From CAZDHT01 sp964505325 (GTDB lineage: Bacteria; Planctomycetota; PUPC01): 7,676 nt of DNA. Shown here one piece after another: positions 1 to 5,777 of the stretch. The number at the start of each line of letters is the position of its first letter. Position 1 is the first letter of the stretch. The translations under genes and the position numbers were made by a program. The notes below the pieces were generated by a model. That model was not told the origin of the DNA. It searched no databases and saw nothing but the letters and a program-made list of their open reading frames with translations. The DNA lies in NCBI GenBank assembly GCA_964505325.1, contig CAZDHT010000257.1:1-7676 (forward strand). The letters are read 5' to 3'.

Positions 1-82
1 CCGCGAGGATGACCGTGATCACCGTCACTACGATCAGTTCGATGAGCGTGAACGACCGGGTCTGGCGTCTTGCGGGCATCAT
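1..82 (-). CDS. Second type IV prepilin, N-terminus only (3' part off the window)
   Basis: The last 82 bases on the minus strand encode MMPARRQTRS followed by FTLIELIVVTVITVILA. This is a class III prepilin signal: a short basic leader, Phe+1, Glu+5, then a hydrophobic helix. The frame is open to the window edge, so size and C-terminal fold are unknown. It starts at one of two adjacent ATGs (82-80 or 79-77), 16 bases after the ligase stop codon, with a weak AAGG-type ribosome binding site; translation is probably coupled to the ligase gene. The residue before the cleavage site is Ser, not the usual Gly. Polar Thr residues inside the helix (mature positions 10 and 13) make it differ from the upstream prepilin, which would suit a minor pilin or pseudopilin (GspH/FimT, PilV or PilW-like), but that is inference from 27 residues. 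Confidence 0.85.
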   Translation of the reverse strand, partial: MMPARRQTRSFTLIELIVVTVITVILA

Positions 83-98
83 CGGTCCGCCTTGCCTC

Positions 99-1916
99 TT
101 ACCCTTTCGGTCCGCGTAGCCTGGCGAGGAGGCGTCGGAGCGCCTTCCGGAGGTCCGGGTCCGGCCGGCATCGGTCGAGGCAGAATTCGAGCTGCCGCAT
201 GCCGTCGTCGATCCGGCCGGCTTCCACATATGCCTTGCCAAGCAGCCAGCGGCACCGCGCGGAATACCTGTCGAGCGCGCACGCTCGGCGGAGGTAGCCC
301 AGTCCAGGGTTCTTTTCGGCGGCATCCGGGGTCGAGTGAGAGCTTTTCTGGAGCAGCGACCCGAGGCTGGCGTAATGTCTTGCGTCTCGCGGACTTAGAT
401 GGATGGCCCTCCGGTAGGACGTGGCCGCCGCCGCGGAATCGACCAGGGATTGCATGTGGCCCCGGGCAGACCAGTGATACGCGGACAAAGGATTCACGGC
501 GGTGGCGTAGGGGGCGTTGAAATTGCTCGCCTTCAGCAGCCGCCATGCCACCAGCGGCCGGACTGCAAACAGGACGGCAACCGTGCCGGCTGCGAGGACG
601 AGCCTGGATAGCAGCCGGCGAACGGTCGCTCCGGTCGGGGACCGACCTGCGCTCGCCGCCTTGTACCGGGCAAGTCGCGAATGCGCCGCCGCGATGATCC
701 CGAAGCACAGGAATATGCCGAGGGCGGTTGCCGGAACGTACAGGTTGTAGTCGACCAGGCTGTGCAGCAGCGCGGCACCGGCGCCGGCGCAGCACCCGGC
801 GACGAGTGCGGTCTGATCGGCGTCACTCGTGTGCTGAAGTACCTGGTCTGCCATTCGCGCCATCCGCCACAGCAGCCACAGCAACGCGGCCAAGCCCAGC
901 GGGCCGAGCTCGACCAGGACCTGGAGGTAGTCGTTGTGGGCGAACCATTGGTCCGAGCCGGCGAGCGTCGCGTGACGGTGTGCCGGATAATCCAGGTGAT
1001 ACGTGTCGAGCCCGATGCCGAGCGGCAGCGCCTGCGCCGCCATCGCCAGCGTGCTGTCCGTGTAGATGAAGCGTTCTTCCGCGGTGGCTCTCTTCTGCGC
1101 GGGCAGGCTGGAGAGAAGGCTGGAGCGCAGGCCGGGCTGCCGGCTGAGCGCGAGGAAGACCGTCGGCAGGATCAGCACGGCGAGCGCGGCCGCGACGGTC
1201 AGCCGGAGCCTCTGTTTCGGGCGTTTCAGTTTCAGGCGCGCCAGTTCCCACCCAAGGAAGGACAAGCCTGCGGCGCCCGCCAGCCAGGCCCCGTAGGATC
1301 GGGAGAGAACGAGAGCGAAGGTGAGCATTGCGGCCACCAGCCAGAAGGCCAGCCGCACCGCGACGTGGTCGGCGGTGACGGCGAGCGAAATCGCCATCGG
1401 GAGCGTAATGATCAGCAGGGCGGCGAAGGTGTTGGGCGTCACGAACACCGAGTGCGCCCGCGCGCCGGAACTGTAGATGTGCTGCCCGTGTGCCGTGAGC
1501 GCCTGCCAGATGCCCAGCGGGCTGAGCAGCGCCGCGAGGACGACCACGGCGGCGCACAGGAGACGCGCGTGCCGCGCGTCGCGGAATTCGTACAGCACGA
1601 GCGCGAAGACCATCGTGCAGGCGAAGAGGCGCACCAGGCCGGTCAGCGACACGAAGCGGTCGATGGACCAGACGACCGACGCAGCGGCAACGGCAAGGAA
1701 CACCAGCAGCGGGAGCAGGGCAGGGGAGCGGCGCGTTCGGTCCAGCGACGAGAGTTCCAGACGGCGCCGGAGGAACGCCGTGGCGAGAGCGATGGACGCG
1801 ACCGCCAGCGCGGTCAGCGGGACAAGGTCGCGACCCGCCCCCTCGTCGAAGGGCGCCATGAACAGGACAAAGAGAAGGCCGACAAGAAGCAGGTTGTGGA
1901 AAGACGTTCCCGCCAT
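99..1916 (-). CDS. O-antigen ligase/polymerase (Wzy_C/WaaL-like) family membrane protein with C-terminal TPR tail
   Basis: Multi-membrane-segment protein of 605 residues. Residues 1-460 hold about ten to twelve hydrophobic segments. Family landmarks: PNTFAALLIITLP near 161-173, LSRSYGAWLAG near 204-214, GIGLDTYHLDYPAHR 300-314, then WFAHNDYLQVLVELGPLG 324-341 with the expected catalytic-region His327 in the large periplasmic loop, and HSLVDYNLYVPATAL 385-399. Residues about 465-600 are soluble and helical, resembling about three TPR repeats (SYRRAIHLSPRDARHYASLGSLL and later units). WaaL moves O-antigen from a lipid carrier to lipid A core, Wzy polymerises repeat units, and PglL/PilO moves glycans to pilin; all three share this fold. 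The substrate here is unknown. Its place between two prepilin genes makes a pilin-glycosylating role possible. An in-frame ATG at 1967 lies in the terminator hairpin and is rejected; ATG 1916 has GAGGG at 1921-1925. The stop is 16 bases before the next prepilin start. Confidence 0.88.
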   Translation of the reverse strand: MAGTSFHNLLLVGLLFVLFMAPFDEGAGRDLVPLTALAVASIALATAFLRRRLELSSLDRTRRSPALLPLLVFLAVAAASVVWSIDRFVSLTGLVRLFACTMVFALVLYEFRDARHARLLCAAVVVLAALLSPLGIWQALTAHGQHIYSSGARAHSVFVTPNTFAALLIITLPMAISLAVTADHVAVRLAFWLVAAMLTFALVLSRSYGAWLAGAAGLSFLGWELARLKLKRPKQRLRLTVAAALAVLILPTVFLALSRQPGLRSSLLSSLPAQKRATAEERFIYTDSTLAMAAQALPLGIGLDTYHLDYPAHRHATLAGSDQWFAHNDYLQVLVELGPLGLAALLWLLWRMARMADQVLQHTSDADQTALVAGCCAGAGAALLHSLVDYNLYVPATALGIFLCFGIIAAAHSRLARYKAASAGRSPTGATVRRLLSRLVLAAGTVAVLFAVRPLVAWRLLKASNFNAPYATAVNPLSAYHWSARGHMQSLVDSAAAATSYRRAIHLSPRDARHYASLGSLLQKSSHSTPDAAEKNPGLGYLRRACALDRYSARCRWLLGKAYVEAGRIDDGMRQLEFCLDRCRPDPDLRKALRRLLARLRGPKG

Positions 1917-1934
1917 TCGACCCTCACGGGCCGC

Positions 1935-1983
1935 AAAAAAGAAAGGGGCACCCCTTCGGCCGGTCACCGGCCAAGGGCGCCCC
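1935..1983 (-). terminator. Intrinsic terminator after the prepilin gene
   Basis: On the minus strand a long GC-rich hairpin starts GGGGCGCCCTTGGCCGG, has a TGA loop, and returns CCGGCCGAAGGGGTGCCCC. Up to about 17 pairs form, with two G-U wobbles and two one-base bulges. A T-rich run TTTCTTTTTT (1944-1935) follows directly. It begins 22 bases after the prepilin stop codon. This is a textbook Rho-independent terminator and probably ends the kinase-receiver-pilB-pilC-prepilin transcript, or its main part. Only 18 bases separate the T run from the next start codon, so it may act as an attenuator for the downstream ligase gene. Confidence 0.9.
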
Positions 1984-2005
1984 TTCCTTAGTCATTCATC
2001 CGCGA

Positions 2006-2338
2006 TCACGGATGCTCGTCGCAGGTCACCGTGCCCTTTGTGCTATCGTAGGTGTACTCGCCACCGGTCGGGCAGGTGGGTACGGTACCATCCGCGTAGA
2101 GAGTCGAATCGTTGTAGGTGCTCGGGAAGACCACCGTCTGGCGGTTGGCGGCCCTCGAGGCGTAGTACATCGAGCAGGCGGACGCGATCACGCCCCTCTT
2201 CGCCTCGCACGCCGCTTCCTCGGCCTTGTCGCTGATGTCCATATACTTGGGGATCGCCACTGCGGCGAGAATGCCCAAGATCACAATGACCACCACCAAC
2301 TCAATCAGGGTAAAGGCGTCACGTTTCCTCTTCCACAT
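2006..2338 (-). CDS. Small type IV prepilin (type IV pilin/pseudopilin family)
   Basis: Probable main structural subunit of the fibre assembled by the upstream ATPase and platform protein. It has 110 residues. The class III leader is MWKRKRDA, followed by FTLIELVVVIVILGILAAVA: mature Phe+1, Glu+5, then the hydrophobic helix. Prepilin peptidase should cut after Ala8; Ala instead of Gly at -1 is less usual. The short C-terminal part has CPTGGEYTYD followed by a last Cys four residues from the end. The C-P-x-G-G-x-Y ... V-x-C-x-x-H ending is, from memory, common in small bacterial pilins, with Cys89-Cys106 the likely disulfide. Two further cysteines (44 and 55) lie in the helix region. Upstream in-frame Met codons at 2377 and 2359 are rejected: the second overlaps the Shine-Dalgarno AAAGGAGGT (2348-2356), which sits nine bases before the chosen ATG. 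The gene is 59 bases after the pilC-type gene and is followed by a terminator. Major versus minor subunit, and pilus versus secretion pseudopilus, are not decided by sequence. Confidence 0.93.
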   Translation of the reverse strand: MWKRKRDAFTLIELVVVIVILGILAAVAIPKYMDISDKAEEAACEAKRGVIASACSMYYASRAANRQTVVFPSTYNDSTLYADGTVPTCPTGGEYTYDSTKGTVTCDEHP

Positions 2339-2347
2339 TCTCAATCT

Positions 2348-2356
2348 ACCTCCTTT
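2348..2356 (-). promoter_or_regulatory. Strong Shine-Dalgarno sequence that fixes the prepilin start
   Basis: On the minus strand this reads AAAGGAGGT, a near-perfect match to the 16S rRNA anti-Shine-Dalgarno, nine bases before ATG 2338-2336. It is the best ribosome binding site in the window, consistent with a highly made structural subunit, and it rules out the longer in-frame starts. Confidence 0.85.
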
Positions 2357-2397
2357 CATCCTCATTGGATGGCCCATGCTTAGCGTCTATTTATGTG

Positions 2398-3603
2398 CTA
2401 CTTCCCCATTACTTCCATCATGTCCCACATCGGGAGGAACACGGCCAGGGCCATGAACAGAAGAGCAAGGCCCAAGACCAGCGTCATCAGCGGCTCTATC
2501 GCGTGGGTCAGCCGAGCGATGGCGACCCGGGTTTCGCGGTCGTAGTGGTCGCCCACCGCGACCATCATGTCGGACATCGCCCCGGTCTTCTCGCCCACAG
2601 CGATCATGTGCTTGACCAGAGGGGGGAAATCCGTCTCCTTCTCCATCGCTGAAGCCAGGTTGTTGCCTTCTTGCACCGCGCCGTGGACCGCTTCTATTTC
2701 CTTGCCAATGAACCGGTTGCCGATCGTGCGAGAGATGACCTTGAGCTCTTTGAGAATCGGCAAGCCGCTCTCGCTCAACGTGCCGAACATGTGCGCAAGG
2801 CGCGCCATGCTCGCCTTCATTATTATCGACCCCACAAGCGGAAACTTTAGGATATATTTGTCGAAGGCCAGCCGGCCACGCGGCGTCCGCAGGTACCAGA
2901 TGGCACCGGCGATGGCTCCCGCCGTCGCGAGAAGGATCACGTGCCAGTAATTCTGGCGGATGTGATTGATGCCGACCATGATCCGCGTCGGCAGCGGCAG
3001 ATCCTGCCCGAACTTGGCGAAAAGCTTGGAAAACGTGGGGATGACCATAGTTACGATTACAAAGAATGCCACGGTCATCGCGCCCAGCACCGTGATGGGA
3101 TACCGGATGGCCGCTTTGACGGTCTCCCGCGTCTGGGCTTCGTTCTCCATCAGCGTCACCAGGCGGTCCATCACCTGGTCCAGCACGCCGCCTGCTTCGC
3201 CCGCCAGAACGGTCGAGACGTACACCTCGGAAAAGATCTTCGGATGCTTGGAGAGCGCGCTGGATAGCGTGGAGCCACCTTCAACGTCGGCCCGGACGGC
3301 CAATATGACGCGCTTCAGCGCCGGGTTGCTCGTCTGCTTGCTGATGGCGTCGAGGCTCGACAGGAACGGCAGCCCGGCCTTGTACAACGTGACCATCTGC
3401 CGGGTGAACATAATGACATCCGTGCTGGTGACGCGTTCGAAGAACGCGTGAGACTCGCCGCCCGCGGACTCTTCGTGTATGGTGATAGGGACCATCCCCA
3501 TGCTGCCCAGGCGCCTCGCCACGGCGACCGAGGAGTCCGCCTCGATCCCCTCGGTGACCAGTTCGCCCGATGGCTTTCGCGCCTTGTACATGAAGTGCGG
3601 CAT
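2398..3603 (-). CDS. pilC: Type IV pilus inner-membrane platform protein, PilC/GspF family
   Basis: Polytopic inner-membrane protein that couples the assembly ATPase to pilin polymerisation. It has 401 residues, normal for the family. The N-terminus MPHFMYKARKPSGE is the typical start (F-Y-K-A-x-x-x-x-G). Two T2SSF domains are visible, about 64-187 (FTRQMVTLYKAGLPF, GEAGGVLDQVM) and 267-389 (ARLAHMFGTLSESGLP, VGEKTGAMSDMM); both carry the conserved G-E-x-x-G turn. Membrane segments are near 170-190, 221-238 and 371-391. An in-frame ATG 41 codons upstream (3726) would overlap the ATPase gene and add an unrelated Arg-rich stretch. The chosen ATG has GGAG at 3612-3615, eight bases upstream. The 16-base gap from the ATPase gene implies a shared transcript and probably coupled translation. 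It is the partner of the upstream PilB-type ATPase. Confidence 0.95.
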   Translation of the reverse strand: MPHFMYKARKPSGELVTEGIEADSSVAVARRLGSMGMVPITIHEESAGGESHAFFERVTSTDVIMFTRQMVTLYKAGLPFLSSLDAISKQTSNPALKRVILAVRADVEGGSTLSSALSKHPKIFSEVYVSTVLAGEAGGVLDQVMDRLVTLMENEAQTRETVKAAIRYPITVLGAMTVAFFVIVTMVIPTFSKLFAKFGQDLPLPTRIMVGINHIRQNYWHVILLATAGAIAGAIWYLRTPRGRLAFDKYILKFPLVGSIIMKASMARLAHMFGTLSESGLPILKELKVISRTIGNRFIGKEIEAVHGAVQEGNNLASAMEKETDFPPLVKHMIAVGEKTGAMSDMMVAVGDHYDRETRVAIARLTHAIEPLMTLVLGLALLFMALAVFLPMWDMMEVMGK

Positions 3604-3619
3604 GTCCCGAGCTCCGCGG

Positions 3620-5326
3620 TCAGTCGAGTTGGGTGACTCTGACCACCTCCTCCAGTGTGCTGATCCCTTTGAGCACCTTCTCCATCCCGTCCTCGCGCAG
3701 GGTCCGCAGGCTCTGCTCGCGGGCAAGTTCGTATAGTTTCTTTGCGCTGGCCTTGTTCAATACCGCCTCGCGGATCTCCTCGGTCACCGTCATTAGTTCG
3801 AAGATGCCGGTGCGCCCGCGGTAGCCGGTTTGGTTGCACGCAGGGCATCCGCGCCCGCGGTAGAACGTGATCTCGTCCTTGCGCTCCAGCAGGCCCGCCT
3901 CCTTTAGGAGGCCGGTGGGAGGGTCGTACGGCTCCTTGCACCGATGGCACACGGCTCGGAGCAGCCGTTGCGCCAGGACCCCTGCCAGGGAGGCCGACAC
4001 GAGGAACGGTTCGATCCCCATGTCCACCAGTCGCGTCACGGCGCCGGGAGCATCGTTGGTGTGGAGCGTGGCGAACACAAGGTGCCCGGTGAGCGAAGCA
4101 TGGACGGCGGTCTGCGCCGTCTCCAGATCGCGGATCTCGCCGACCATGATGACGTCCGGGTCGTGGCGCAGGATGGCACGGAGGCCCGTGGCGAACGTCA
4201 GTCCCGCCCGCGGATTGACCTGGATCTGGCGGACGGAGTCCAGCCAGAACTCGACCGGATCCTCGACGGTGATGATGTGCTTTTCCTTCGAGTTGATGGC
4301 GCGGAGCGCCGCGTACAAGGAGACCGTCTTGCCGGAGCCTGTGGGGCCGGTGACCAGGATGATGCCGTGCGGGCGGCGGATGAGGCGGCGGAAGTTTTCC
4401 GCGTCGCGCTCCGCCAGGCCCAGCTCCGTCAAATCGCGCAGGACAGAGCGGGAGTCCAGAACCCGCATGACCAGGTTCTCGCCGCGTACGGTGGGGATGG
4501 TGGAAACGCGGATATCTACCAGGCGGCCCTCGATCTTCAAGCGGAACCGCCCGTCCTGCGGTTTTCGGCTCTCCGAGATGTCCATGTCGGAGAGGACCTT
4601 GACGCGCGCCACGATGCCCTGGTGATAGGACTTGGGCGGCGCCGGCACGTCGTGAAGCAGGCCGTCCGTCCGAAACCGAATCCGCAGCCGCGCGTCTTCC
4701 GGCGAAACGTGAATGTCGCTTGCCCCCTCCTGCACGGCCTGAAGGACGATGGTGTTGACCAGCCGGATGATGGGCGCCTGGTCGACTGTGGCCAGCGATT
4801 CCGACGCGCTCGGGTCGATGTCGGCCGAGACGGCCGACACCACGTCGTCCGGATTCAGGTCCTCGATCAGCTCGCGCATCGAGCCCGACTGGCCGTAGCT
4901 CTGATCGAGCGCCGCCCGAATCCCCGCCCGGGTGCTGATCATGCAGTCGATCTCGAGCCCGGCTTCCCGCCGGATGGCGTCGGTCGCCACGACATTCGCC
5001 GGGTCGACCATGGCGATGGTCAATGTGTTGCCGATCTTGAAGAGCGGGATGAACTCGTACGTGCGCGCCAGTGTCTCGTTCACCGAGGCGACCACCTGCG
5101 GGTCGACCGCGTACGTTTCCAGGTCGATATACGACAGGCTCAGGTACTCGGCATAGCACACCGCCACGTCGCGCTCGGAGATCAGGCCGATGCGGGTCAG
5201 CGTTTCGCGCAGCGGCTCGCGGCGAGCCCGCGCCTCTTCCAGCGCCTCGTTCAACTGCTCCGGCGTGGCAAGGCCGTGCTCGATGATGATCGACTGAAGC
5301 GATCGGTTTTCAGTCTGCTGCGACAC
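3620..5326 (-). CDS. pilB: Type IV pilus assembly ATPase, PilB/GspE/MshE family
   Basis: Cytoplasmic hexameric ATPase that powers polymerisation of pilin subunits at the inner membrane. Its 568 residues match the usual PilB length. Domains: an N-terminal MshEN/T2SSE_N-like region (about 8-150), a linker, an N-terminal ATPase subdomain (SDIHVSPE 203-210) and a RecA-like core. Catalytic motifs are intact: Walker A GPTGSGKT 327-334, Asp box ITVEDPVE 352-359, Walker B region DVIMVGEIRD 391-400, and His box ending ATLHTNDA 419-426. A four-cysteine zinc site is present (Cys460/Cys463 and Cys494/Cys497), as in PilB/GspE and unlike the retraction ATPase PilT. The start is GTG, chosen because GAGGG at 5333-5337 lies six bases upstream and the N-terminus fits the family. 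The gene for the cognate platform protein follows after 16 bases. The MshEN repeats lack the key c-di-GMP contacts (see findings). PilB versus GspE cannot be fully settled; the small neighbouring prepilin favours a pilus or pilus-like system. Confidence 0.93.
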   Translation of the reverse strand: MSQQTENRSLQSIIIEHGLATPEQLNEALEEARARREPLRETLTRIGLISERDVAVCYAEYLSLSYIDLETYAVDPQVVASVNETLARTYEFIPLFKIGNTLTIAMVDPANVVATDAIRREAGLEIDCMISTRAGIRAALDQSYGQSGSMRELIEDLNPDDVVSAVSADIDPSASESLATVDQAPIIRLVNTIVLQAVQEGASDIHVSPEDARLRIRFRTDGLLHDVPAPPKSYHQGIVARVKVLSDMDISESRKPQDGRFRLKIEGRLVDIRVSTIPTVRGENLVMRVLDSRSVLRDLTELGLAERDAENFRRLIRRPHGIILVTGPTGSGKTVSLYAALRAINSKEKHIITVEDPVEFWLDSVRQIQVNPRAGLTFATGLRAILRHDPDVIMVGEIRDLETAQTAVHASLTGHLVFATLHTNDAPGAVTRLVDMGIEPFLVSASLAGVLAQRLLRAVCHRCKEPYDPPTGLLKEAGLLERKDEITFYRGRGCPACNQTGYRGRTGIFELMTVTEEIREAVLNKASAKKLYELAREQSLRTLREDGMEKVLKGISTLEEVVRVTQLD

Positions 5327-5332
5327 GCGATT

Positions 5333-5337
5333 CCCTC
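5333..5337 (-). promoter_or_regulatory. Ribosome binding site supporting the GTG start of the PilB-type ATPase
   Basis: Read on the minus strand this is GAGGG, six bases before the GTG at 5326-5324. It supports a non-ATG start for the ATPase gene; the next in-frame Met codons are well inside the protein. Confidence 0.6.
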
Positions 5338-5357
5338 ACGTCGCCGCCCGCGGGCGA

Positions 5358-5744
5358 CTAGCCTTGGCTCGGCGCGAGCTCTCCGAGTAGCTCCTGGATC
5401 TTGTGGAGCAGTTCGCCGCTGTCGGCCGGCTTCGTCATGTAGCACTCGGCCCCCGTCTCGCGGCCGAGGGCAATGTCATCCGGCTGACCGCGGGCGCTCA
5501 GCATGATGATCGGAATCTGCTTGTAGCGCTCGTCGAACTTCAGCAGCCGACAGACCTTGAAACCGTCCATCTTTGGCAGCATCAGATCCAGGATGATCAG
5601 ATGCGGGTTCTCGGTCTGCGCCCGCCGCAGTCCCTCGACGCCGTCTTCGGCACAGACGACGTCGTAGCCGGCGGCGGAGAGCCGGCGCGCCATGCTGAAC
5701 GCAATGTCCTCTTCATCGTCCACTATGAGAATCTTCTTCGACAT
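5358..5744 (-). CDS. Single-domain CheY-like response regulator
   Basis: Stand-alone receiver (REC) protein of 128 residues with no DNA-binding or enzymatic output domain. The acidic pocket Asp9/Asp10 (ILIVDDEED), phosphoacceptor Asp53 (LIILDLMLP), switch residue Ser83 (IIMLSARG), Tyr102 and Lys105 (YMTKPAD) are all in the expected places, so it should be phosphorylatable. It starts at an ATG with a purine-rich leader (AAGGAG at 5755-5760 and AAGGTGG at 5748-5754). It lies 33 bases after the kinase-GGDEF gene and 31 bases before the PilB-type ATPase gene, so all three are probably co-transcribed. The obvious inference is that the upstream kinase phosphorylates it and that it then binds a protein partner, possibly a pilus component or the kinase itself. 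Receivers of this kind (PilG/PilH, CheY) are known in pilus and motility control, but this one cannot be assigned to either from sequence alone. Confidence 0.95.
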   Translation of the reverse strand: MSKKILIVDDEEDIAFSMARRLSAAGYDVVCAEDGVEGLRRAQTENPHLIILDLMLPKMDGFKVCRLLKFDERYKQIPIIMLSARGQPDDIALGRETGAECYMTKPADSGELLHKIQELLGELAPSQG

Positions 5745-5777
5745 TTCCCACCTTCTCCTTTTCCCGCAGTCCTGAAA

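Noticed and set aside
1917..1967. Longer start for the ligase-like protein (ATG at 1967)
   Set aside because: The added 17 residues are encoded by the terminator hairpin and T run; the ATG at 1916 has a GAGGG site and directly precedes the first membrane segment.
681..1991. 436-codon plus-strand open frame opposite the ligase gene
   Set aside because: Extremely Arg/Glu/Gln-rich low-complexity translation, as expected opposite a Leu/Ala-rich membrane protein; it also runs through the terminator hairpin.
2339..2377. Longer starts for the prepilin (ATG at 2377 or 2359)
   Set aside because: They read through the Shine-Dalgarno sequence itself and would give a leader of 15 to 21 residues instead of the 8-residue leader set by the ATG at 2338.
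2339..2397. Possible separate promoter before the prepilin gene
   Set aside because: An AT-rich CATAAATAG stretch resembles a -10 element, but I find no suitable -35 box and no -24/-12 sigma-54 pattern; not enough to call.
3604..3726. Longer start for the PilC-type protein (ATG at 3726)
   Set aside because: It would overlap the end of the ATPase gene by 107 bases and add 41 Arg-rich residues not found in the family; the ATG at 3603 has its own ribosome binding site.
3315..5159. 614-codon minus-strand open frame in another frame of the ATPase and platform genes
   Set aside because: Arg/Pro/Gly/His-rich off-frame translation with no motif, spanning two real genes.
5340..5358. Inverted repeat (six pairs, seven-base loop) between the receiver and ATPase genes as a terminator
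   Set aside because: The stem is short, overlaps the receiver stop codon and has no T run; in GC-rich DNA this is expected by chance.
3944..5506. 520-codon plus-strand open frame opposite the ATPase gene
   Set aside because: No family motif, Arg/Asp/His-rich, fully antisense to the well-supported PilB-type gene and part of the receiver gene.
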